The position numbers were made by a program, and so were the translations under genes. Under the pieces are notes generated by a model. That model saw only the letters and a list, made by a program, of their open reading frames with translations. It ran no database searches and was not told the DNA's origin. From Elgaria multicarinata webbii (lineage: Eukaryota > Chordata > Lepidosauria > Squamata > Anguidae), in contig NC_086175.1 in assembly GCF_023053635.1 (NCBI RefSeq), positions 124,514,240-124,578,239 of the forward strand: 64,000 nt of DNA, given 5' to 3'. Below, one piece after another: positions 33,501 to 48,000 of the stretch. The stretch's first letter is position 1, and every line of letters starts with the position of its first letter.

Positions 33501-36500
33501 AAACTAACATTACTTAGAGCCTTCCTGGTTTAATCATGGTTAATTAAAACCTTCCTGGTTAAATCATGGCTTGCTTGAAGGGGGGGAGCAAAGGGGCTGT
33601 ATGCACAGGGAAAAGGCTTGTTGATATGATTGTACAAATCAAGTCAATATACAGCAGTTCCTGACATTGAATTAGGAATCACTAACCCTTCAACAGATCT
33701 GATTCCCTTTCTCTGCTGGGGAAAGTTGATGGGGGAGATGATTTGGATGCTGACCGCCCGCCCCCACCCCATCTATCCCCAAAAGGTGAGAAGCATAAAT
33801 GCTGGTAGTGTTAGTTATCTATTCATCACCAAAGTCCTGTTACACACCAGTACATATCATTGTAGAGACAGTTCACTGCTAAACCCACACACCTCTGAAT
33901 ATTAGGGCTGTGCATGGTCCCCGATTCACCTCGGAAGCCATTTCAGAGCCCCCAAAATGGCCCCAGTTCAACTCAGGGTGCTTTGGGGGTTGCCTGCCTT
34001 GCCTTGCTGCCAAAGCTGAGGAGAGATTCAGGGGGGCTGAGGCAACTAGGCTGTGCGGGTCCCTGAGTGCCAGCCTCACAGCCGGCACCCAGGAAAGCTG
34101 GGAGCAAGGCTGGCCAGGAGTCCATTGGATTCCCGACTTCCTGCTCCCCATCTCACCACCCCTTTGCTGCCCCAACCCAGAGAAGCTGCCACCGGGACTT
34201 ACCCGCTCGCCTGCCACCGCATCGCCACCATGACCAGGGAATGCAGCGTCCTCCTGAGAGCCAAGGCGCGATTTCAAGGCATCGCAGGGGCTCTGTTTTA
34301 GTACATCTATGGCTGCAAAGTACGGCAGTTCATGGCCGCCATAGTTTGCGGCCATAGATATACAAAATACAGAGACCCCGTGACATCTTGAAATTGCTGC
34401 CTGGCTCTCAGGAGGACACCCGTTTCAGGGTGGCGGCGGCAATGGCAGCAGTGGCAGGTAAGCAGGGAGAGAGGGGTGAGTCCAATGGACTCACAGCTGG
34501 CCTTGTGATGGCTTTCCCAGGAGGGAGGGCCCAGCACTGCTCCAAAGCGGCCTGAAGCTTTGGTACCAATCTGCTTTGGCCTCGGGTGGACTCGGAACTA
34601 ACTCAGAACCGAGGCGAGGCAGGCCGAATCAGCCCACCTCGCCTCGGTTTCGTGGATTCGGCCTGAGGTGGTGCACAACCATACTGAATATGGGCTTCTG
34701 TATGTAATGCACATTCTTGTGAAGCCCAGCTAGAAAGTCTGAGCTCTCACTGTCTCTCCCCCAATGGGCTTTGCATTTTCTGTTTCATTTGCGTGGCTCC
34801 GTTACCTTTCATCACCATGCTGCCAAAACTCTGAGCAACAGTTTGAAGCACAGCTGCTCCTGTGGTTGGATCGATACCACCAAACACCCAGGAGTCTCTA
34901 TGGCCTCCGAAAATGACATACCGATCTACAGGGAAGAGGGTGGGGAGAGAGTTTGAATGAATCAGATTGAACTCAGAATATACTGGCAGGGCCGGTGCTT
35001 CCATTAAGGCCACCTAGGCCACCGCCTAGAGCACCAAGTTCGGCGCCCCCGGAAGTCGCCCTCCCACTCCCAGAGCCGCTCTGGCCAAGTGAGGGCAGCT
35101 TCCGGGTGCGCCGTTCGCCCTGCTCCCCAGCGTCCCTGGCTTGGCTTCAGCCGGGCGCCCGCCCAGCAGCTGAGGCCAACCTGGGACACTGGGGGGCGGG
35201 GGCGGGCGGCTCCACGTTCTGAGTTCCAGCGTGCGCCGGACATCAGCACGTGGAGCCGCCTGGTGGAGAGGGGTGAAAGTCCGCCTTACCTGCTCGGCGC
35301 CGGCGGCTCCTTCGCCCGGCGTGATTGCCCCCTCCTCCCCTCCCCCCTGCCGCCCTCCCTTCCCTCCACCCAGCCATGTGGCCTGCCTCCCGCTTGCCGC
35401 TCCAACCCAGAGGACAGAGGCGAAGGGCAGCAGCCCGCCTCGACGCCCCTCAATGAAACTCCGCCGCCGCGTCCGGGCGGCCAGAGGAGTCGGGCGCCAC
35501 GCGTAGCGCTCCTGCTGCCCAGCTCGCTCGCCTCGGGCCGGATCGGGGCGCTGGCAGCCACCCGCCTGCCAACGGTAAGCCCCATACCTGGCCCCGGGAT
35601 GAGCGGGCTTCGTGGAGCGTGTGTGTGTGGGGGGGGGATACGGTGTGGGGGGGGTGAAAGCAGCTCACCTTGCCTAGGGCGCAAAAAAGCCTGGCACCGG
35701 CCCTGTATACTGGGAAGACATTTCTTCCCTGATTCAGATCTGAAAATGTTTCAAGGCGCTAGGGATGAAGGGGAGAACTACATAATTTTTTTTTCCACAG
35801 AAAAAAAGACCCAAAAATCCATTCTTCCAGATGTTTTCAACTACAACTCCCAACATGGCCAATGACCAGGGACCAAGAAACAGATTTTGGGGCTGTGATG
35901 GAAAGCTTGATGAAAATGTCAATCCAGTGTGTGGCCGCTTAAAGAAGGCAAACTCCATGTTAGGAACATTAGAAAAGGAATTGAGAATAAAAGTGCCAGT
36001 CTCATACTGCCTTTATACAAATCTATGGTGCGGGCACGCTTAGAATACTGTGTACAGTTCAGGGCAGTGCTCCTAAAAAAGGATATTGTAGAGCTGGAAA
36101 AAGTGCAGAAAAGGGCAACTAAAATGATCAAGGGACTGGAGCAGCCTTCCTCAACCTGGGGCACTCCAGATGTTTTGGACTACAACTCCCAGAATGCCCC
36201 AGCCAGCTCTGGCTGGGGCATTCTGGGAGATGCAGTCCAACACATCTGGAGCACCCCAGGTTGAGGAAGGCTGGACTGGAGTATCTCCCCAATGAAGGAA
36301 GCTTATAACAGCTCACACTTATTAGCTTGGGAAAAAAGGAGGCTAAGGGGAGACCTGATAGAGGTGTACAAAATTATGCCTGGTGTGGAGAATGTGGATA
36401 GGGAGACATTTTCCTCCCTCTCTCAAAATACTAGAACACAAGTGAGTCATCCTATGAAGCTGACAGGTGGGAGATTCAGGGCAGATCAAAGGAAGGGCTT

Positions 36501-39500
36501 CTTCACACAGCACATAGCTAAACTATGGAATTCGCTATCACAAGATGCAACAACGGCCACCAATTTGGATGGCTTTAAAAAGGAATTGGGTAGATTGCTA
36601 CCTCCAGTATCCGAGGCTGTAAGCCTATATATACCAGTTGCTGGGGAACATGGGCAGGAGAGTGCTTTTGCACTCATGTCCTGCTTGTTCATCCCCGGCC
36701 GATAGCTGGTTGGCCACTGTGTGAACAGACTGCTGGACTAGATGGACCATTTGTCTGATCCAGCATGACTCTACTTATGTTCATATGGGTTGAAGTCCAA
36801 AATATCTGGAGAGTTCCAGGTTGCCTACCCCTGGTCCACAATGTTATCTAGACTTATTGCATTTTCACATTAGGAACTCCTTAAACTCAGTGATCATGAA
36901 ACCCAATACTCACCAGGTTCCACAACTCCTGTGATGGTTCCAATAACATTATATATTCGCGTAACTTGATTGACTGTGTGGATGTGCATTCTGACTTTCC
37001 TGAAGGAAAAAGAAAGAAAGCTCTTCAGTGAAAGAGCAGTTAGGCCAACTATAGGAGAATATTAACTAATGAAGGTCTTCTTGATCTGTAGTTTAGCCAG
37101 TATGATACACGAAGGACACGGAACCCCTTCCAGAAAATGACGGCAATTTATTATTATTATTTATTTATATAGCACCATCAATGTACATGGTGCTGTACAG
37201 ATTACACAGTAAATAGCAAGACCCTGCCGCATAGGCTTACAATCTAATAAAGTTGTAGTAAACAATAAGGAGGGAAAGAGAATGCAAACAGGCACGGGGT
37301 AGGGTAAACAGGCACTGGGTAGGGGGAAGCTAACAGTATAGAGTCAGAACAAACTCAATATTTAAAAGCTATAGGGAAAAGAAAAGTTTTTAGCTGAGTT
37401 TTAAAAGCTGTGATTGAGTTGGTAGTTCTCAAGTGTTCTGGAAGAGCGTTCCAGGCGTAAGGGGCAGCAGAAGAAAAAGGACGAAGCCGAGTAAGGGAAG
37501 TAGAGGCCCTTGGGCAGGCGAGAAGCATGGCATCAGAGGAGCGGAGAGCACGAGCGGGGCAATAGTGTGAGATGAGAGAGGAGAGATAGGCAGGAGCTAG
37601 ACCGTGAAAAGCTTTGAAGGTCAACAGGAGAAGTTTATATTGGATTCTGGAGTGAATTGGAAGCCAATGAAGGGATTTCAGAAGTGGAGTGACATGGTCA
37701 GAGCGGCGGGCCAAGAAGATGATCTTGGCAGCAGAGTGGTGGACAGAGACCAGCGGACTGATGTGAGACGAAGGAAGGCCAGAGAGAAGAAGGTTGCAGT
37801 AGTCCAACCGAGAGATAACCAGTGCGTGAACGAGAGTCTTGGCAGAAGAGACAGACAAAAATGGTGGAATCCTGGAGTGGCACCAGCATGGCAGAAGTGC
37901 TCAGACTGACCTCGTGGCGTGGGCACCTGAAAACCCAGGCCCGACGTTATAGGACACGTTGAGATGTCCCTTCCAAGTCTCGTCCGGAGCCGCAGCACCG
38001 CCCATGAATCTGTGGCAGGAAAATAAAGGCAAACCACATCTGTGAGACCAACTTGAAGTAACAGCCAGCGTCTCTTCAACGCAGTACTTCCCAAATCATT
38101 AGTTTGGGAGGGATCCAAGATTGAACTATCAGTAAATTCAGGGTGGATCATCAGCTTGTCATTAAATAACATTCCCATTATTTCTGATGATCAGGCACGA
38201 GAGTGCCATTGCTTATGTAGCCAAAATGGTACCACCTGCACACAAGAAAAAGGAATTCGGCAGGCTTGAAGGAACTTCAAGACTTGCAGAAGAAGAAATT
38301 GCTTTTAAAGAGTTAGACCCAAAGGGACTCAAAACAGCTCAGTGAGCTTAAGGTAGCATACATTAAGCATGCCTCCTTCCGAGTTGTGTCCTCACAACAA
38401 CCCTGGGAGGTTGGTTAGGCTGGAAGTCAGTTCAAGGTACGTACCGTAATAGTATTTCAGCATCATGGTAACCAATGGGATGAACTGGGATTTTGGGAAT
38501 CCCTACTCCATCACTAGCCTCATACCTGAAGGTGTATTCTGAGAAATCAAGAAGAGTAGGAGAGAACCAGGATGTTATTTATATGCAGTCCAGGGCCAGC
38601 GCCAGCAGCCGGCATTACTGGGCTGGTGCCAGTGCTCCAACGTCTTGGCATGGCCCACTGATGCCTTCCCTAGTCTGCCTCCCCTTTCGTTCTCTATTTC
38701 TTTCTGGCTAGGCAGTCCCAACAGCACTAGGCGTCTAGATCCACCCATACTTTTAATTTCCCACAATACCCTTGACCTAGTGTCACTCTGGGGCATTGTG
38801 GGATGTTAGAAAGGGCAGCTAGACCAAGACACCAAGGGCAGCTTGGCGTGCTACCTTCACAGCCAGGCAAGACCGTCACAGCACACTGAGAGATGAGAGG
38901 AACAGTGGGCACTTGGACCCCTGGACAGGTCCTATGCAAACTCAATCACATCGCACGGGGCAGATCAAGGGGATAAAGTTGTGAAATGGCTAAATATGTA
39001 TTTACTTGCTAAATCTTGTATTTCTATGAGTGGGACATGTGCATTTGTTTTTAATCTGCTTATTCAATTTTACTTTTTTTAATTTTTACTGTAACTGCTT
39101 TTATATCATTGTATTCACAGTGCTATTCTACTTTGTTGGTCTTGTGACCGTAATAAACTAATAACCTATTTTGACCCTTTTATTACTTTTTTTTATTCAC
39201 AATTGGGACAGTTGGAAAGCTTGTTCCCACCATTTCACTGAATTATTTTGGGTGTCAGGACCAAGGAAACTGCACTGAAATCCAGACCTGGAAGGTGTGC
39301 TCTCCCGGTCAGGCAGTGTTGGCTCTAGGTTTTGGGGGACGTTTGGGCAAGACACCTCACCAGGCCCTGTTCCTCAGTGAACCTACCATCTCACCGCAAT
39401 TGTCACCAGCTGCTATTATTCCTCCTCCCCATCATTGCTACTGCTTGCTTGCTCGCCTGGCAGAGAGTCAATGAGCAAGTAGACAATGCATCTACTCTTC

Positions 39501-42500
39501 CTCATTCTCACCTCAACCATTGTCTGGGCCACAGCAAGCGGAAGATGAACAAGCAGGTCGCAGTGGTGAAGAGGAGAAGCAACTCCAGGGGGGTCTCGTC
39601 AGTGGGCCCCTGCTGTGGTACAGGCCCTCAGCCCATGCCCAACCATGCCCAACCCTTGATACCATCCCTGCTTTCTGCATGCAGCAAGCTAAAGAGTACC
39701 AAGGAGGGACATGTGGTGTACCCACACCAAGGCTTCCCCCAAATCTCCTATACCTGAGAGAGCGCCTTCTCCCCTACCAACCAGCCCTGTCACTGAGGTC
39801 ATCCGAGGGCCTGCTCCTGGTGGTTCCACATAGACCCATCCTCCAATTGGAGTCCACCAGGGGAAGAGCCTTCAGCGTGGTGGCCCCCCTCCTATGGAAT
39901 TCCCTGCCTCTGGAGGTCAGGCAGGCGCCAACTTTGTATTCCTTTTGGCGCCTCCTGAAAATGCCATTATTCCAGGAAGCCTTTCCTTAATGACCAGCCA
40001 CAGTTCACTGTAAATTTTGCTTCTTTTAAAATCTATTTAAGTGTTTTATTCTGGTTTTTATTTTATTTTATCTTGTACACCGCTCCGAAATTTTCAATGG
40101 GGAGCGGTAAATAAAAATTGTAAATAAATGAATAAATAAATAAACACAATGGGCCCCAAAACTGAGCGATTCTGATGCAACAAGGTAGCTTCTCCTTTGT
40201 AGGTTGCAATGCTATGCACACTGACTTGGGAGCAAGTCCCACTGAATGCAAGAGGATCTACTTCCTAGTAAACGGGCACAAGATGGCACCGCACTGGGCT
40301 ATCGCTGCTCACCTTTGGCTGGATACCCTGGAGTCAAGGGATCTCCTGCACCGTTGAGGTTTAACACATTCCCACGCTGAACTCCTGCCCCAGGAAGGTT
40401 CCACCCATCTGGGTAAGGGTTGACTCCCAGTGCACAGTAATCCGCAGGGTCTGAGTAAAGGATAATCCCTTTAGCTCCAGCTAACATGGCATTTTTAACC
40501 TACAGAGCAGTCAAACATTAAGAAGTGGTTTTCAAAACGTGCATCGCCACAGCCCTAGAATGAGTAGTAGGATCTGGTGTTCCTGTTGTGGCGAATTTAA
40601 TAGGGCCACCTGCATGTCAGTCCCTTAGCCTTTTCAGCTCATCTAGCAAGGGTGCTTTGGAAGGGGAGAGAATGAGGCTGGAAGAGACTCAGGATAAATC
40701 GTATCCTGGCCCCTCTGGCCTCCTCTTTCCCCCGCCCACTGGAATGCCCTCTTCTCCCCTCCCCAAGGCCTATCTTATGACCTTGGAGAGGCAGCCATTG
40801 CAGTTCTCTCCATGCCATCTGCGAGAGGTTGCGGGGTGGATCTCCAACTCCCCTTCTGAGGTCGGAGTGCTGTCTCTGACCTCAAAAGGGGGTTTCCGAG
40901 CCATGGACCCTGGGACCCTCACCCATGGATCCTAGGATGTCTCTCTTAATAGTTAGATCTTCCAAGAACAAGCCTTTCAACCTTGATCTGAATCTCCCCT
41001 TCTCTACACATACTGTAGAATAAGCTGGTAAAATTATTCAGTGATATAGTGGAATCTACCATCACAGGCTCTAGGGCTGTATATGTCACAAATCTGAATG
41101 TTCCCCAGCATTTTTTTTAAAAATGAAGTCCTTCCAGGTTACAAAATACTATAACATCAGGGATAAAGGTTCTGGCCCAACCCAATCCCAACTATGCTAG
41201 TTTATACTCATTACGAGGATTCAAAAGTGAAATTCCCCATCTTTAAACGGATATTGTCTGTTTTTGTTTATATTTTATGCTTTTGACTGTTTTAAATTTG
41301 GTATATTTGTTTTTAATGTTCAGTTTTTAACTTTTGTAAACCGCCCAGAGACGTTCAGCAATAGGGCAGAATATAAATCATCATCATCATCATCTGCAAT
41401 CTGAAGTGGTACAATCCAGTCAAGGCTGGTGGCTCTGATTTCAGTGGGGCTGTGCATCCACCCTGGGTTTCAGTCAGAACTCTAAAGGAGCTATACAAGG
41501 TGCTGAACCCATTTCAGGGATAGGGTTCCACACTTCAAATGGCTCCTTTAGAGTTCTGGCAGGTTCTGACTGAAACCCAGAATGGATTCACTGCCCTACT
41601 GAAATCAGGGCCACCAGTTTCCAATGGCACAAATCCATTCTACAAAATCCAGGCATTTACCAACATGTTTATTTCATTCTACTGCATGTCAGGCCTGGCC
41701 TATATATTATTTCCATACCCACTTACTAAAACCTGAAATGGAGTACCTGGAAAGATGGAGAGGTGTTGGAGGGAGGGAGGGAGAGAGAGAGAATGCAAAC
41801 AACTTACTTTGTTTCCTCTAAATATTTTCCCGTAACGGGCGATGACAATCTTTCCTGTACAGTTGATTCTCATCTCCCGCTCCAGTTTGAAAAAGTCTTC
41901 GGTGCGGCCATAATTGGCATACACCAGATCTGCCTTTTACAGAAACAAACAGTGCATTTGGTGTTACAATAAACGCTAACGATCTCTTAACGCTGCTATG
42001 CTAGTGCCGAGCAACAGTGTTTAAAACATCTACACTTTATCAAAACACTTGAACTTGAGACGGAATGCAGCAGTAAGCACCCGTTTAGACTACTGTAGTG
42101 CATCACACATGGGGCTGCCCTTGAAGATGGCCAGGAAACTGCAATAAGTACAGAGCAAGTGGAACCTGCAATAAAATGTTGCATTGTGTCTTCACCTCGT
42201 AGCAGTATTTGTGTTCAGGGTTTTAGCTAGCCAGCCATACCCTCTTTCAAGATACTCCATTCATTTTCCATTTTTTCCTTCAACTAATTCCCAATGTTCT
42301 ATGGCTACTGAGCATGCTCAGTTTTCATGGGCTGGGGTGGGGTGGAGGGGTTAGTGGGGCTTTAAAAAACACACCTAGACCTTCCGCTGATCATACACCT
42401 TGTCTATTATTGCCCCCTTTTTGTTAACATAGTTGCTGGCACACAACACTTGAGTTCAGTATTGGAGGGAGTGATATTGGGAGTATTGACTGGGGTCAGT

Positions 42501-45036
42501 CATGGGAATAAGTCTCACTAGAATAGAAAGGAATCCACTGGTGCTTAGTTTATTGCCAAGCTCAATTCCAGATGCTGCTTACCGATACAACCCTACATGG
42601 CTTGAAACATTCCTCACCCCACATCAGCCTTCCAGCAGGCTGGGGTCATCTGCTGATGCTGTCCTCTAACGGTGACTGGGGAGAGGGGATTTTCAGCTTG
42701 GAACTCTCTCCTCAAGAAGAGTCACCTGGCACCCATTCTATTTTCTTTTTAGTGCTGAGTGAAACCCCTTTTTATCCTCCAAGCCTTTAAAAAAAGTTTT
42801 CTGATTTCACTTTTATTCTGCTTTTAATGGCTGTCGTTTTGTTAGCTTCGTAATGCTGTTTATTTTTCTACTGTTACAGGTTATTATTTTAATTGTAACT
42901 ATGTAAACCACCCTGGAAACTGATGCTGAAGGGCACTATAAAATTTTGTTAGCTCTATTAATAAATAAATATTTAAAAATAAATGATTGATTAGGGCAGA
43001 AAGAGAATTTCATTATCACAAGCAGCCAATGCTTACAAAAGCAAATTAAATCAAATTTACATTATTTATTTTCTTTACAACATGTATGTACTGTTCCACA
43101 TTTAAATAGATTCCATAGTGGTGAACGATGAAAGGAATAAAACACCCTATTATATGGTGTTGTGTTTTTGTTAAACTAAATACCAATCAAAAACATAGCT
43201 GGTCAATCAAGGAACGCTTGTTGAAATAAAGATGGCTTCACCAGGCCCTGAAAACAACACAATGTTGGTGCTTGCCTGACTTCCAGAGGCAGGGAGTTCC
43301 ACAGGAAGGGGGCCACCACACTGAAGACTCCTGGCGGAGTCCCATTGGGCCATGCGGAACCTCCAGGACCATCCCTTCTGATGACCTCAGTGATTGGGCA
43401 GGTTGATAAGGAAGAAGATGCTTTCTCAAGTACATTAAGGATCATTCCATTCCCAAATATACAAAGACTGGGTGCATACTGCTACAATCACAACTAACAC
43501 TGCCAGGTGAACATTGAAATAGAATTAAGAGAAATGGTACTGAGGTTGTCTGTATTGCAGGAGTATTGGTCCTCTTTCAGCCCAAGGCCCAAATTCCCTT
43601 TTGGGGAGCTCTCAGGGCCAAAATACCAAAAATGCCAGCAGGTTTTATCTTAAATCTCTTACTACTAATAACTAAGCCTTAGGAGAAGAATTTCAACCTT
43701 TTGAATGGGGAAAAAGAACTGCCCCAAAGCTGGGAAACTACCAAGCCATCAGTAGTCAGGGGAAAGGGGGTGGGGCCATGATAAGGAGGTGTGGCCATCT
43801 GGAAAACTCCGAAAGGCTGGATTAGAACCCAAAGCAGGCCAGATTTGGCCCCAAGAACTGAGGTTCTGCGCCCCTGTTGTATGGGCTCTAGACTAGTATA
43901 TCTAACGTTCATGGCAGACTGAACAAAAGAGTAATTCTGCTGGACTGGCAGTAGAATTGGGATGGACAAAAAAGTCCTTTGTCACACAGTGTTAACCTGT
44001 GGAATTCATGGATGTTGTGACGGACACTAGCTTAGATGGTTTTAAGAAAGAATTAACCCATTTATGAGAAGCTTTCTTTCTGGATGGCATTTGTATGTAG
44101 CCTCATAACATCAAGTCAAGAAACAAATAAAACATTTAAATACGAAATAAAACACATAACCGAAAAATGAAACACAACCTAAAATTTGACAACAAATCAA
44201 GACTCAAAGCAACCCATAAACTAAACACAGAGATTTTAAAACTGAGAGGTCCAGACTACATAGGTTATTTAAAAGGTCCGATGAGAAAAAAAAAATGGGT
44301 CTTTGCCTGGTAACAAAAGACCAGTGGGAAAGTAGCTGGTAAAATTCTCTGAGAAGGCTGTATTAGAACTGGGGGTCACTACTGAAAAGGCCCTCTCCCT
44401 GGTAGTCCACTTCATTCAAAGGGGGTAAGCCCTCTGAGGAAATTTTTAAGGTTTGGGTAGGGTATATATGGGAAAAAGCAACCTTCGCCCATATGGAACC
44501 TCCCTGTCCAAAGGCAGAACGTGGAGATACTCCAGATAAATATCAAGATGGACATCACTGCCTTGCCTCACTGGTAAACTTTCCACAGGAATCAGCTTTC
44601 CACTGTCAGAGACTGAGCACTGGCCTACACAGACCTTCGGTCTGATCCAACACTCAGCAGTTACTATACTCCTTTCCACACATTGCCCTTTAATAGCAGG
44701 ATTCCTCCAGTCCTTACCATCGGCACGCCTTGTGCTGAAAAAGCATTATAAGGTGGCAGCACCCCTGAGACATTTTCATATCCCGGAGGAGGGGGCTCAA
44801 AGACTGATGTGTTGAAAATCTATTCACAAGAAAAGAAATCCGAAACACAGTTAGAGAGCTGAAGTGACATTTCACATACATTCATAAAGTTGGCAGGCTT
44901 TGAATGGATATTGCCTGTTTGTATTTATGCTTTTTATGGTTTTAAATTTTGTATTTTTGTTTTTAATGTTCACTGTTTTTAACCATTGTAAACAGCCCAG
45001 AGAGCTTCAGCTATTGGGCAGTATATAAATGTAATA

Positions 45037-45094
<58 letters not shown>

Positions 45095-48000
45095 CTGCAA
45101 TTTCAAACAGGTTCAGGTTTTGGTTTAGAAATTCAACTTTAAAATACATGGGTGTCTTTTTTTTTTTTAAAAAAAAGGCCACAATCCAGAAGTAATTCAG
45201 CACATTAAACTCACAGATTTACAATGCATTCCCATATATGTCTATTCAAAAGTAAAGCCCACTGAGTTCATTGGGACTTATTTCCAAGATTGGAGCCAGA
45301 TCTACACCAAGCAGGATATAAAATGGTATATATAATTTGTCCTGGGCCCAAACAGTTGTCAAAACCATTATAAACCATTATAAAGCAGTAGCGTAGATCC
45401 TGCCTGGATGCAAGTTTAATTGAATGCAATGGGACTTACTTCTAAGCAGACATATATAGAATTGTCTTGTCATGGATTTAATTCTGGCTGGATTATATTC
45501 CTGATATTTTATGACTAAGACAGCCCAATTTTATTCAAAGAAGCTTTGGGGCAAAAGGAGGGCACATTACAGTGGGGAGTGGACCCAAAGGCAAAAGAAG
45601 CGAGGCCAAAACTATCAGAAATGTCCCAAATACCAGTGTATATTAGCTTAAAGTTCTTATGGCCAGGAAACTAAGCCTTAGGCATGGTATTCCCACGATT
45701 TAGAATGGGAAACAAATGTGCAAAACCTAGGAAACACACATTGTTCAGAAGTCCGGAGAAAAGGGTTGGGCCAGTGGAAGGAGGCATGGCCACCTGAGGA
45801 AGTGCAGAGGGCTGGATTTGAGGTCTAGGTGGGCCAAGTTTGGCCTATGGGCCTATAGCTCACCACCCCCAACCTAAGATGTACAGCTAGGGTTTTTTTT
45901 TTTTTTTGGCGGTGGGGAGTTGGGAAAGCGGAGGGGAAAATAACTTTAATGGCTTTGCACCTCCCCATTTTTACACACACGCATGTCTGTACAGGACTTT
46001 GTGCCATCCATTCCAGGTCCTTAGGAGCATCAAAACCCAATACAGACAGGCCCAGTTCACCAACAGGCCAAGTTTTCCACCCCCAATTTGCTCCAATTTC
46101 ACACCACACTAACGAAAGTGTGGTATCTATTTCCCGAACAGATCCACCACTTTAGCCCTTTGGTTCATTGGTCACCTGAATTCACCCTACGAAGCCAGCG
46201 GCTTCCGCTTCCAGCCTTACAAAAGGCTGACGAGATGGTCGCCTGCATCCACATTGTCTAACAGAGCGGCCATTCAAGTCTAATTGGCTTTCAGGTTTGA
46301 TTTCGAGATCTATCATAGCTCAGGCTCAACGATGTTTTGAACACAATTCTTTCCCCTGTGCCCTCTCTTTTCTTCAGGCCCACAGAGAGAACATTCTGCC
46401 CTCTTTACCTCATTCCCCTGTTCATCGGTGACAGCGACATAGTTGGGGGCGCTTTGATTCGGGTAGGAAAGTAGGACGTCATAATGAACCAGCTTCGCTG
46501 TATCCAAGCCAAACTCCTTCCACTGTGCTTGTATTTGTCTTGCCAGGTGGAGATTCTGTTCTGTTCCTGCCACGTGTGGGAGCTTGGTGAAAGAGCTGGG
46601 ACGACCACAGAAAGAGTACAGCTGAGCATGTACAGGCAGAAAAAAAGTCCTACAACTCCCAGCATGCCTCAGGGAGGTGCAGGGCTGCTTTTTTTTTTGT
46701 CAAAACATGCACAGGATTGTGCCCCTTAAACGTGCATTTATACACATAAATTAGCATGTGCAAATTTTGTACAAATCTGTACCCCCCGCCTTGCTCCTCT
46801 TTTTAAGTGATGCAAAAGCAGCTGCCTTTTTCTTAAACTGTTTTAAGCTCATCTCAGGTAGGTGGGTGGGTATGTTTTAAAAAGGAGGATTTAAGAAAAT
46901 CCATCCCACTTTGAAATTATAAATAAGTAGCCTTATGCTGATGGCCATGCTGACTGGGGATGGCGGGAGTTGTAGTCCAACCCATTTGGAGCCAGACTGG
47001 AGTCCTCCAGTATCAGAGGCAGAAAGTCTATAATACACCAGTTGCTGGGGAACATGGGTGGGAGGGTGCTGTTGCACCATGTCCTGCTTTGTTGGTCCCT
47101 GGTCGACGGCTGGTTGGCCACTGTGTGAGCGGAGTGCTGGACTAGATGGACCCTTGGTCTGATCCAGCAGGGCTCTTCTGATGTTCTTATGCTGTCCTAT
47201 AGTTATCCTGTCACTGCGGAGGGGCACACTGAAGCCATCCTCCTCTGTGATCGGGAACAGTGTCGTTCCTAGGCATGGGCCAATGGGGCCCCTTACCCCG
47301 AGTTTATTCTCGTGACCGTGGATCTATTTCTCAGAGTGTGGAGTGCCCATTGGTGCCAAGCTTAATTGCCAGGAGTATGGGGGGTGTGTTTGTGGGTATT
47401 TCAGGCGTGACCACAGCTGGGGAGGGAAGGTGAGGGGATCATAGAATCATAGAATAGCAGAGTTGGAAGGGGCCTACAAGGCCATCGAGTCCAACCCCCT
47501 GCTCAATGCAGGAATCCACCCTAAAGCATCCCTGACAGATGGTTGTCCACCTGCCTCTTGAAGGCCTCTAGTGTGGGAGAGGCCACAACCTCACCAGGCA
47601 ACTGATTCCATTGTCGTACTGCTCTAACAGTCAGAAGTTTTCCCTGATGTCCAGCTGGAATCTGGCTTCCTTTAACTTGAGCCCATTATTCCGTGTCCTG
47701 CACTCTGGGAGGAACAGGAAGAGATCCTGGCCTCCTCTGTGTGACAACCTTTTAAGTATTTGAAGAGTGCTATCATGTCTCCCCTCAATCTTCTCTTCTC
47801 CAGGCTAAACATGCCAAGTTCTTTCAGTCCCTCTTCATAGGGCTTTGTTTCCAGACCCCTGATCATCCTGGTTGCCGTTGGAAGCATCCTGGAAGCTGTT
47901 GTTGAAAAACATCTGGAGGGCCACATGTTCCCCCATCCCTGATTTGACAGGTATACAATTGTTCCAGTAAAACGAAAGAAAGAATTTTTAATTGGGCAAT

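Noticed and set aside
35089-35865. A 258-codon open frame on plus
   Set aside because: It lies almost wholly in the GC-rich 719-bp hAT-like element, is Pro/Arg/Ser/Gly-rich as expected of GC-rich non-coding DNA, and resembles no protein.
37355-37858. A 167-codon open frame on minus
   Set aside because: This is the reverse-transcriptase end of a LINE, not a host gene.
38588-38960. A second CAGGGCC-type hAT element starting CAGGGCCAGCGCC
   Set aside because: No inverted right end or flanking duplication could be found.
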